Origin: Saccharomyces mikatae IFO 1815 | Taxonomy: Eukaryota > Ascomycota > Saccharomycetes > Saccharomycetales > Saccharomycetaceae | DNA length: 64,000 nt | NCBI RefSeq assembly: GCF_947241705.1 | Contig: NC_079271.1 | Location: 682,001 to 746,000, forward strand | Direction of reading: 5' to 3' | In this document: one piece after another, positions 29,775 through 38,209 of the stretch | Layout of the letters: each line of letters starts with the position of its first letter | How positions within the stretch are numbered: the first letter of the stretch is position 1 | Made by a program: the position numbers and the translations under genes | The notes under the pieces: generated by a model | Seen by the model: the letters and a program-made list of their open reading frames with translations, nothing else | Databases searched by the model: none | What the model was told of the DNA's origin: nothing

Positions 29775-30237
29775 CTTGAACAGTTAGAGCACCTGTAGTT
29801 TTCTAATTAGCGTAGTTATGTATGTCGTTTGCTGCTGTCATGACTGTCCCTTTTTAATAGCTGGGTGGGGGTCAAGCAACTTTATTTTTTTTCGGTCAAA
29901 TGAGAAGGATCATAAACAGCTGAGAATAAATTTATCACGAAAGTACAAGAATACAATTGAAACGTTTGTTTAGTTTAAGCTTTACTCCTTCTATATATTT
30001 ATATACATATATATAATAGATCTACTCAGATTTTGGAGGTTAATACATTTGTTTGGAATAGCAATAGATAAAAGAACAATAGAGAAAGAATGTAAAATAC
30101 GTAGTAATATATACATTACTGTTGGATAAATGGGGTTTAATGCATGTTTGATATGTTTGTTTGTTTGTTTTTATGTTTTTATCATTATTATTACTATAAT
30201 TTTTGATTATTATGCTCGATTCGTAAGATCGTTACTC
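29775..30237. other. NCA2 upstream gap with ARS-consensus match
   Basis: The gap holds the NCA2 promoter and the 3' end of TPO3. Bases 29990-30030 are TA-rich (ATATTTATATACATATATAT). TTTTATGTTTT at 30169-30179 is an exact match to the 11-base ARS core (WTTTAYRTTTW), surrounded by T-rich sequence. Such matches occur by chance, so an origin is only possible. Confidence 0.3.
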
Positions 30238-32106
30238 TTACTCAATACTATCTATGGAGTAATCTTTCTTGGACAATTTATGTCTCAAACCTTTACCCCA
30301 ATAGGAAAATGCAAAAGGCAACGCGATCATAGCAGTTGAAATGAAAGCTAATAACCAAGAACCCCAATGTAAATTCAACTTGTGATACATTTGGATGGTG
30401 AATAATGGAAAGGCTGCACCACCAGCAGATCTTAAGAAAACCTTTGTTGCTAAAGCGCTGGAGGCATATTGGACGTAACAATCAATAATGTAATTATTCA
30501 ATGAATAATAAATCAACACCATACCAAATCCAAAAGCTAAGCCAGCCGAAGCAGGGCCAACCCAAATAATGTGCTTATAAGCAGTAGCACCTAAAATCCA
30601 AAGAGCAATAGCAGCAAATGGGGCACCGATCTTGGCACCCAACAAACGATCTTCTGGAGTTGGTTTACGCTGTTTGACGATTTGCAGATATTTGTTTTCA
30701 CAGTAGAATGTTGTAGCCAATGCCCACAAGGCACCGATAACAATTGGAATAAACATCAACCCCACAAGATTGTCTTTGTAGCCATATAACTCACCAAAAA
30801 TGACAGGGAAGGCAAAGAAGAACGCATATAATAGAGAGTAAATTAAGCACACGTAAAAACAAGTGGCAACCAGAACAGGTTCAGTGACAGAAAAGTATAA
30901 AGGTCTTAACAAACAACCTCTCATCATTTCACCCATACTAATACCTTGTGCTTCTTGTTCAGTCATGATCTTTGGGTTACCAGTTTCTTTTCTCAATCTG
31001 GCAGCCTTTCTCTTTAAGATGACAGGAGCGTATGTTTCTGGAATAGCAGAGGCGATGATCCACATAACACCCGCAAAGGCCATATTGACCCAAAAGATCA
31101 GGTCCATGCGGCCGGTAGAAACGGAAATAAAACCATTTACCAATGGACCCACCACGGGACCAACATAAGGAGCAAAGGCAAAGAAGGCGATGGCCTTACC
31201 TCTTGTTTCACTTGGGAACATATCAGCAATAGACCCACCGACTAGACACAAACCGGATGATGACCAAACACCACATAAAAATCTACAGGCTAAAAGACAT
31301 CCTAAATTGGGAGCTAAAGCACAAGGAATGTTGAAAATGACATAAAGACCCATGGAGACGAAGTAAGCGACTCTTCTACCGTATAGATCACTAACAGGAG
31401 ACCAAATTAAAGGGCCCAGCGAGAAGCCGATAACCATCAAAGAACACGACAAAATAGCAGCTTCCAAACCGACATGAAATTTTTTCTCGACAGTTCCCAA
31501 ACCACCACTGATACAAGCAGAACCGTAGGCAACGCAAATGACCAGGATGGACAAAAGGACTGTGTAGGACCAACGAATCCATCCAGGCCAGTTATGAGGA
31601 TTTTCTGGATCGCCAGTGACAAAAGTAACGAACTCAATTTCAGGATCTAGGTCTGGCGCCTCATCATTGGCACCGCTAGAGTCGCCTTCTTTACCTTTCT
31701 CATTATTATCACTTTCTAAAGCATCTTCATTAGAGGAGGGCGAAGATGCACCTTCAATCTGTCTAGTTCTTGTACGAGAGATTGCAGTGGAAGTCCTCCC
31801 TATGGAGTGTAGAGTGGCAACGGGGACCAACCCTGTTGGCGTTTCTAAAGTATATTCTTCAGGAAATATCTTATTTTTACCAGATTGGGGAGCGTTGACA
31901 TCAGGAACTGGGGCCTTGGAGCTCACACCCATGTCTTGCAATGACTTCACCGTCTCTGTCCGAGTCAACTTCAGTTGATTGGGAGCCATATTGGACTTAG
32001 ACCCATTCTCTGAAGGGATATATTGTTGCGGCTGCTGACTTTCCACATCAGACAACGAAGATGTTTCGTCCGAATTAAACGAGTTTATGGATTCCTGTCT
32101 GTTCAT
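30238..32106 (-). CDS. TPO3: Polyamine exporter Tpo3 (MFS, DHA1)
   Basis: The 622-residue plasma-membrane major-facilitator exports spermine and other polyamines, and in cerevisiae also helps weak-acid tolerance. A Ser/Thr-rich cytosolic N-terminus of about 175 residues precedes 12 membrane segments. The motif between TM2 and TM3 reads SPVSDLYGRR (the MFS GXXXDRXGRR signature), and an antiporter-like motif C region GPLVNGFIS follows. The paralogue TPO2 is highly similar in cerevisiae; position supports TPO3. Codon use is well biased. The length equals the known protein. Confidence 0.94.
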   Translation of the reverse strand: MNRQESINSFNSDETSSLSDVESQQPQQYIPSENGSKSNMAPNQLKLTRTETVKSLQDMGVSSKAPVPDVNAPQSGKNKIFPEEYTLETPTGLVPVATLHSIGRTSTAISRTRTRQIEGASSPSSNEDALESDNNEKGKEGDSSGANDEAPDLDPEIEFVTFVTGDPENPHNWPGWIRWSYTVLLSILVICVAYGSACISGGLGTVEKKFHVGLEAAILSCSLMVIGFSLGPLIWSPVSDLYGRRVAYFVSMGLYVIFNIPCALAPNLGCLLACRFLCGVWSSSGLCLVGGSIADMFPSETRGKAIAFFAFAPYVGPVVGPLVNGFISVSTGRMDLIFWVNMAFAGVMWIIASAIPETYAPVILKRKAARLRKETGNPKIMTEQEAQGISMGEMMRGCLLRPLYFSVTEPVLVATCFYVCLIYSLLYAFFFAFPVIFGELYGYKDNLVGLMFIPIVIGALWALATTFYCENKYLQIVKQRKPTPEDRLLGAKIGAPFAAIALWILGATAYKHIIWVGPASAGLAFGFGMVLIYYSLNNYIIDCYVQYASSALATKVFLRSAGGAAFPLFTIQMYHKLNLHWGSWLLAFISTAMIALPFAFSYWGKGLRHKLSKKDYSIDSIE

Positions 32107-33556
32107 TTCTGTTTATCTTTGGTTGGAGAAGGAGTACTAATGCAAACTAGAAAAATGAAGTAACAAGGGGAGAAAAGAATTAGTTATATTAAAATATATT
32201 AGACCACGAAATCAGCAGTATAATTATGGGTATGACAATTAAAGAATTAGGGTGAACGCTACCAACGAGGGCAAAAAAACGTTGAACGACAGAGAAAAAG
32301 AAAAAACAATTAGATCAACACACGTAGAGGAGAAAAAGTAAATACTTGATGATTGTATTCACTTCAGAGAACACGTTGTACACACGACAGTTGGCAATTG
32401 ATGAGTTAATCAAAATTTACAAAGAAAAGTGATCTTACACGAAAGAACAGAAACTGAAAAGAATAAGTAAAAGGGTACGCGCAACCAAAGATTTAGGATG
32501 GTTGAGCAACGAATAATTGCAAGATATATAAAAGAAACGAGCCACTTTTACAACATCTAACGCAAATCCAGAATGGACAAAATGTATTAGGAAAATGATG
32601 AAAAAAATGGCTCTATGAATCAGGGATCACCAAGGCTGCCGGAAACTACGCCGTTCTGTTTTGTTTTTGTTTTTCCTTTTTCCCGTTTGGGTGAAATCAT
32701 TGAGCTGTTCCGATCCGTTGGGCATAGACATTACCGTAGTGACCAAGCCCGGCTAGTCCGATTGAACTCTAGTAAACCCCTCGCCAGGTACAGAAAGGCG
32801 AGCTAGAGAACAAGTGGACTGCGCTCACTGCCTTTGGATATGATGATTGTACATTGCATGTGGCTACAGACGCACTTTGTATGGAAGAAGCGGTGGATTA
32901 TATAAATAGCTCTATTATGATGTTACCCGTCCGGGTACCACAATTGCGCACCGCGGTATTTTTTTTCTCTTTTTTAGGCGCACTGAAATCCGCGTGGGCG
33001 AATGCTTATGTATGTTATCATGTTGCCTGTTTCAGATATGCAGGATCAGCATAGCATGTCTCTAACCAGGTTGTGGTTCAGTTAATTAAGTTGCTCTTTT
33101 AGGCATACACTTTCACCGGACCGTCGAGAAATCGTATAATGCACGCCCCGGAGAAGTGGCCGTTCTCGGAAAAATAGAAATAGTTTATATCTCAATTTAG
33201 TGACATTAATATGGCTGGGACAACAAAAAAACCGCATTATTAAGGTTTCATGACTCCGTATTCCCAGTCCTAAGTGGAAGCAGCGAAGGAAAGAAAATAA
33301 GAAAGAAAGAACCCTTCTTTTGAAGGAAAGCATAACTCGTTACACATACGACGGATGCGAGATATACTCTCTACGTAGTTGTACTAGCCGAATGAAGAAA
33401 AAAAAAGTTCCGAATGTGTAATTTGGAATTTCTCTTATTTATAACAGAACAGTCAATTGATCTTTTCTTCTCCTTCAATGGCATTCTCATGGGCGACAAA
33501 GGGTGTTCTGATTAAAAGGCGAAAAGAGGTAAAATAAATTATAAATCAATCAGCGA
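32107..33556. promoter_or_regulatory. Divergent TPO3/TDA6 intergenic region
   Basis: This 1.45-kb region serves as the upstream region of both genes. It contains CGG-bearing palindrome-like patches (CCGGGTACC near 32931, ACCGCGGTAT near 32950) that could bind zinc-cluster factors, and a TATATAAAT at 32899-32907. TATA-like TATAAATC lies just before TDA6. None is a decisive match to a named factor. Short frames here have no recognisable homology. Confidence 0.4.
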
Positions 33557-34960
33557 ATGCATTGCGTACTAGGGCGAATATTGCTGTGGTTCTCGATAGC
33601 ATATGTAAGCGTCATAGAAGCGCTCGTCCTTCCACCCTTGGGGGAGTATGATCCCTTAGAGCCATTGATGAAAAGAGATACATCTACGACACTTGGTAAC
33701 AAGGTTCAATATCATGGTAAACTACCGCCTATACTTAACCCAGTTGATGTGACAAATGACCAAAGGACCTTGCATACACCGGGGAAGATTCCGTCTTATG
33801 TTATCAATCACTGTCCCCTTGTGCATCTGTATAGCGAGGAGAAATATTGGCCCTCGGATATTGCCGAGTACGTGCAAAACTTTCAAATCAAAGATAAAAA
33901 AGGCAATTCTATGCCTACTCATGAAAACTTGACGCTACATGATTTGAAGGCCGGATACAATGCGGATTTGTTTGGCAATGGGACGGAAATCCATATTCCC
34001 AGCAGCGAAGTATTTTTGACCAGTTTGGATGATTTCGACAAGGATCCTAAATGGTTGCTGGGCCATCCACCAGAGTACGGAACAGGCTACAACTCCAAGG
34101 CGCCTGCAATTCTGATCGTGGTAGACAAGGGAAACGGCTGGGTCGATGCGTTTTGGTTCTTCTTCTACCCATTCAACCATGGTCCTTTTATTATGGGCCA
34201 AGGTCCCTGGGGCAATCATGTTGGTGACTGGGAACACTCTTTGGTTCGGTTCTATAACGGCATTCCGAAATATCTTTGGATGAGTGCGCATTCAAGTGGG
34301 ACCGGCTATAGGTACGAAGCCGTTGAGAAAGTGAAGAAATTGCGTAGAAGGAACCATCAAGATAATGATGAAGATGAAGATGCCATACTGGAAAGGCCGT
34401 TAATTTTCAGTGCCAGAGGCACTCATGCTAATTACGCATCTGCCGGGCAACATGCTCACGATATTCCCTTTTTTTTTATGCCCTTGAGTGATTTTACCGA
34501 TCGCGGTCCTCTGTGGGACCCATCTCTGAATTTTTACTCTTACACTTATGATGGCAAAACCGTGACACCTTCCACAGAAAGAGAGGAATCTTTAGGCTTG
34601 GATTGGTTGCACTTCCAAGGTGGATGGGGTGATAAACAATTACCTGCTAAAGATCCAAGACAAAAATGGTGTTTAGCCCAATGGAAGTATATTGGAGGTC
34701 CTCGTGGCCCCCTATTCAAGAAACTGGATAGGTTAAATTTGTGCGGTGGTGTGAAAAAATGGAATATTCGGAATGGTGGCTGTCCCGCAAGAAGATTTAT
34801 CAAGAAAGCAGAAGGGTTGGACGCTGAAAATACAGACCTTATGGGTGACAACTGTGGTGTCTTACTTTACAAAATCAGACCAAAGTGGTTGAGAGGAGTT
34901 TTGAGATTTGTGATGTGGAGGGGTATGCTTTGTTCTCTTATGGAATTCTTCACTAATTGA
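33557..34960 (+). CDS. TDA6: Vps62-family secreted/vacuolar protein Tda6
   Basis: The 467-residue protein matches YPR157W (TDA6), a paralogue of VPS62 in the Vps62 (PF06101) family; its biochemical activity is unknown. Residues 1-23 (LLWFSIAYVSVIEALVL core) look like a signal peptide or N-terminal anchor. A dibasic KR at residues 39-40 (PLMKRDTS) resembles a Kex2 site. The family region includes YPFNHGP, GNHVGDWEHSLVRF and FSARGTHANYASAG, rich in conserved His, Trp and Gly. The C-terminus is basic and hydrophobic. Function should be treated as unassigned. Confidence 0.9.
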   Translation: MHCVLGRILLWFSIAYVSVIEALVLPPLGEYDPLEPLMKRDTSTTLGNKVQYHGKLPPILNPVDVTNDQRTLHTPGKIPSYVINHCPLVHLYSEEKYWPSDIAEYVQNFQIKDKKGNSMPTHENLTLHDLKAGYNADLFGNGTEIHIPSSEVFLTSLDDFDKDPKWLLGHPPEYGTGYNSKAPAILIVVDKGNGWVDAFWFFFYPFNHGPFIMGQGPWGNHVGDWEHSLVRFYNGIPKYLWMSAHSSGTGYRYEAVEKVKKLRRRNHQDNDEDEDAILERPLIFSARGTHANYASAGQHAHDIPFFFMPLSDFTDRGPLWDPSLNFYSYTYDGKTVTPSTEREESLGLDWLHFQGGWGDKQLPAKDPRQKWCLAQWKYIGGPRGPLFKKLDRLNLCGGVKKWNIRNGGCPARRFIKKAEGLDAENTDLMGDNCGVLLYKIRPKWLRGVLRFVMWRGMLCSLMEFFTN

Positions 34961-35007
34961 GAGAGCACTTTCGTTGTAATATAATAACAAACTTTATTTT
35001 TGATAAC

Positions 35008-35008
<1 letters not shown>

Positions 35009-35048
<40 letters not shown>
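35009..35048. repeat. (TAA)13 microsatellite
   Basis: About 13 uninterrupted TAA units lie in the TDA6 3' flank. It is a simple repeat and likely to vary in length between strains. Confidence 0.95.
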
Positions 35049-35049
<1 letters not shown>

Positions 35050-35424
35050 GTTAATGTTTAATAATTAATTTTAATGTTTAATGATTTGTTTTTTCTATGA
35101 GGTAATTGCAGCTTAGTTGCTACTAAATATAAACATATATAGAGACTAAAGATTATAAGAGAATATTGTGTCAAAGTATAAATCACAACAACATCCGACA
35201 TTTAGTCAAAACCAGCTCCTTTGTCTAATCCTGTTTCCTAACTCTTTCTTACCTACCTATACATACTCCCCTTCGACTTTCCTTCTATGTTTGATAGCGC
35301 CATACTCTACATGTGATGTCTGTCAAAAATTCATTATTGCCCGAAGAACGCGGGAGAACCTCAGAGAAAAAAGGGGACCTTCCTACTTTAGAGAAAAGAA
35401 AGAATTGCGATATATCAAATAGCC

Positions 35425-35449
35425 TTTTTTTTTTTTTTTTTTTTTTTTT
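35425..35449. repeat. Poly-T tract (25 T)
   Basis: An uninterrupted run of 25 T lies upstream of CUR1. Long dA:dT tracts exclude nucleosomes and often mark yeast promoters. Length may be uncertain because such runs are prone to sequencing error. Confidence 0.9.
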
Positions 35450-35570
35450 CACTTCTCCTATTTTCTGAATGCTATGATTTCCTTTATAGAACACAATAAA
35501 GCTTCCTACACCCTTGTTTGCTGGGCATATCAAATTAAATAAGACTGGTCATAGATTGGAAAACTGACTA

Positions 35571-36326
35571 ATGGCTACTGCATGCATTTACCAACCTAAT
35601 TTCATTGAGATTAATGTATCTGATGGACCACTGGACATGATCCGCAAGAAAAGAAAATTACAACAGCCGCAACAAGATCCATCCCCTCGAGAGAGTAAAC
35701 GCCAACCACAGTTTTCTATACGAAAGATTAAGCACTCCTACATATTATCGCTTTATAAAGAAATCACATTCCAACTCGTTGCGGAAATCATTAAAAAAAA
35801 AATATCGAAGATTTGGGGAAAAGTATACATCCCATCTTATGAACTGGTATCAGACAGTAACGGTAATCAAGTTTACGTGGAGCAAGATGTTAACGAAGAT
35901 AAGCTCTCTTCTGAGATAATGATGAGACTGAATCCCAATCAAATTGACTTAGAAGCGACTCAGGAATTATTCGATGATTATCATTTAGAATTAACACACT
36001 TGGCAAACGGTATCAGCATATCTAGTTCAAACGATCGATTCCACAAGGAATTTTCCTTTAATAATACAATTGATGGTAAATTCAGAATCCGTGGGACGAG
36101 TGTATCTGCAGATAGTCTCGGAAAGGTTTATGGTATCATGCAGATTGAAATCCCCTTCAATGGCGACAGCCTGCGGAATGAGTGCACAGTTAGTGGGTAT
36201 TCAGCGTACCAAAGTCAGACAGATGAACCTAATGATATAGAGCAAGAAATAAGAGCCTTTAATATTAGTCGAGATAAGCAGGAAGGTATCATTAAGGAGG
36301 AAGTATCCAGAAGATTGAAAGCGTGA
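35571..36326 (+). CDS. CUR1: Protein-sorting factor Cur1
   Basis: The 251-residue protein is the CUR1 orthologue, a paralogue of BTN2. It sorts misfolded proteins to nuclear deposits, acts with the Hsp40 Sis1, and cures the [URE3] prion when in excess. A basic segment at residues 26-30 (RKKRK) is a likely nuclear signal. The rest is hydrophilic and partly helical, without a catalytic motif. The cerevisiae protein is 252 residues. The start ATG follows a long poly-T promoter tract. Confidence 0.93.
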   Translation: MATACIYQPNFIEINVSDGPLDMIRKKRKLQQPQQDPSPRESKRQPQFSIRKIKHSYILSLYKEITFQLVAEIIKKKISKIWGKVYIPSYELVSDSNGNQVYVEQDVNEDKLSSEIMMRLNPNQIDLEATQELFDDYHLELTHLANGISISSSNDRFHKEFSFNNTIDGKFRIRGTSVSADSLGKVYGIMQIEIPFNGDSLRNECTVSGYSAYQSQTDEPNDIEQEIRAFNISRDKQEGIIKEEVSRRLKA

Positions 36327-36683
36327 GGAAAAACGTACATACAATCACCCTGAAAAGATGGCTGCTTGCCTCTCTATACACAAACATTACATATTCTAAT
36401 CCCACAGTTATAGACGTCAAACTTGATAAATTCAATAGCAAAATAATAAAAGTAGCATGCATTTCGAAAATTCCCGGTGTGCCTGATCATGGGTCGCTTA
36501 AAGTCTAAAAAATTAGCGCACTGCTAGCAGCGCGTTTTCGAACTAGCTTTAAGAATGTTTACACCAGAACAACAAAGAGAAATAGTCTCCCAGCTCTGAC
36601 CGAAACACGCAAGGTCCCTGTTGATAATTAGTAGCTAGGTCGATAGTTCTACACAATAATATGCTTATATATTCTCTTGTTTT

Positions 36684-36815
36684 TGTTGATAGTTAGTAGT
36701 TAAGTTGTAGTATTAAGTAAGAATAAAAGCAGATCTTCTTATACTATATAAGAGAGGTATACAAAACACACTTCGATTGGACATATCAAACATAACCAAC
36801 ATAATAATGATGAGA
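36684..36815 (-). mobile_element. Tau LTR fragment (Ty4 family)
   Basis: TGTTGATAGTTAG, GTTGTAGTATTAAGTAAGAAT and ATATAAGAGAGGTATAC match one end of tau as seen at 2143 and 62744. It is an old partial fossil; the match fades after about 36815. Confidence 0.7.
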
Positions 36816-37061
36816 CCGTTTACTATAGTTTCAGTTTAACGATTCATATCCTTATATATGTAAATGTCCAGTTGGTCTTTCAACTACTAGATATTTGACT
36901 TTACTGCGCCCACATCATTACGTAGTTACTTACCATTCTACATTCTGAAACACAAATGATGTATTGTGTCTGATTACTTCATGCATTTACAAAATTGACT
37001 GTATGAAGAGTAATAAGCCACATTCACTGTAAAAAGAAGATTTGTTTCGAAGTACGGCTTG

Positions 37062-37101
37062 GGAAATTGGTGACTTTTGAGATGATTGTTGGGATTCCAT
37101 T
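37062..37101 (-). mobile_element. Delta LTR end fragment
   Basis: AAATTGGTGACTTTTGAGAT and ATTGTTGGGATTCCATT match the end of a delta LTR on the minus strand. Only about 40 bases remain, close to the sigma LTR. It is a fossil fragment. Confidence 0.7.
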
Positions 37102-37157
37102 GCTGAAAAAGGAATACTATATGATACTGTAGGAGTGTCCTCTTTTTGAAGATTTTC

Positions 37158-37504
37158 TGTTGTATTACGGGCTCGAGTAATACCGGGATGTCTTGACAAT
37201 CCTAATATACTATCTTAGGGAAGTAACTTATTGTCAAAACGACTTATCAACTTAATTCACGGGATGTTACTTATCCTATATATTATATAAGATATGGTTT
37301 ATACTAAATAGTGGAAGCGCGGAATCTCGGATCTAACTAATTGTTCAGGTATTTATACATTTGATTAGTTCAGCTCGGAAAAGCAGAGTTTTACCTTATG
37401 TTGTTCAATCTGTTCGTTTCGTTATAAGATTGTTTCATATGTGTTTTATGAACGTTTAGAATGATGTATTGTCATACTGACGTATCTCATCTTAAGATAC
37501 AACA
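37158..37504 (-). mobile_element. Solo sigma LTR (Ty3 family), whole, with target duplication
   Basis: The LTR is 347 bases, from TGTTGTATTACGGGCTCGAG to TTAAGATACAACA. Both sides carry the same 5-base target duplication TTTTC (37153-37157 and 37505-37509). Its edge lies 16 bases upstream of tRNA-Ala, exactly where Ty3 integrates at the Pol III start site. It looks whole as an LTR and is likely fairly recent. No internal Ty3 region remains, so it is a solo LTR after recombination. Confidence 0.93.
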
Positions 37505-37520
37505 TTTTCAACAAAAAAAT

Positions 37521-37593
37521 GGGCGTGTGGCGTAGTCGGTAGCGCGCTCCCTTAGCATGGGAGAGGTCTCCGGTTCGATTCCGGACTCGTCCA
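37521..37593 (+). tRNA. tA(AGC): tRNA-Ala (AGC anticodon)
   Basis: The 73-base gene has acceptor arms GGGCGTG/CTCGTCC, an A box TGGCGTAGTCGG, the anticodon loop TTAGCAT (AGC) and a B box GGTTCGATTCC. Five T at 37599-37603 follow as terminator. A whole sigma LTR ends 16 bases upstream. Confidence 0.97.
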
Positions 37594-38209
37594 GTTTATT
37601 TTTAATATTTTCTTCCCCCTGTGTCTGCTATTTATATTACTATCGTATTAAGTTACCTAATCTTTTTGTGGCTTAGTGATCCTCATTCCCCTCTTTTCTT
37701 TTTCTTCTCCACCCGCAAATGATGACGCGACCTAAAGGGAATTTTGTCCGCAAAACGCCAAAGTTTGATCCTGATGCGGCAAATTCTAGACTTTTAGATC
37801 ACATACAGCATTTAGACTTTTTTCTTTTTTTTCATAATCCTGATCAAATGAAATGTTTACGCTATTTTTTGGTGAAACACAGAGTATAACAGCTTCAAAT
37901 AAAATTCAACTAGCAACGGTCGAGAAACAACAACCGTTAAAATATTTTTGATTTCCAGAAACACTTAAGAATCCGAAACGTTTTTCCTCTTTTTTTCTCT
38001 TTTCAGCCCAAGGTTTCGATTCACAACAAGTGCTCAAGAAAGCCGGTTTTTGTTATTGATTTGTCCTTTCTATTAGTATTCGTTATTTCTTTGTTCATAA
38101 ATCTGTTGTTAGAATATCTACCAAGGCAAGTTAATATTTGCACAACATTTCCTCTCGTTTAATCATTTGAATCCCACAGAGTAGGTGTATTTCTCACTCC
38201 TTTGTCCTA
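37594..38209 (+). promoter_or_regulatory. KRE6 upstream region
   Basis: This 616-base region precedes KRE6. It has several T-rich tracts (37820-37832, 37990-38000) and an ACGCGAC near 37726, a partial MCB/SCB-like site. I see no decisive factor site and no gene. Confidence 0.4.

Larger units (their letters stand above)
34961..35570. other. TDA6 to CUR1 gap with microsatellites
   Basis: The gap contains a (TAA)13 microsatellite at 35009-35048 and a run of 25 T at 35425-35449, about 120 bases before CUR1. One STRE (AGGGG) lies at 35372-35376, with scattered GAA/TTC blocks nearby that could form a loose heat-shock element. CUR1 is known to be stress induced, so this is plausible. No gene seen. 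Confidence 0.5.
36327..37157. other. CUR1 to tRNA-Ala gap, tau and delta remnants
   Basis: After the CUR1 3' end, LTR remains occupy parts of this gap (listed separately): a tau fragment from 36684 and a short delta piece at 37062-37101. TGTTGATAATTAG at 36619-36631 may be a further copy of a tau end. The rest (about 36815-37060) shows nothing I can name. Confidence 0.5.

Noticed and set aside
32900-32960. Zinc-cluster (Pdr1-type) site near ACCGCGGTAT
   Set aside because: It differs from the TCCGYGGR consensus at an essential base; not enough to name a regulator of TPO3.
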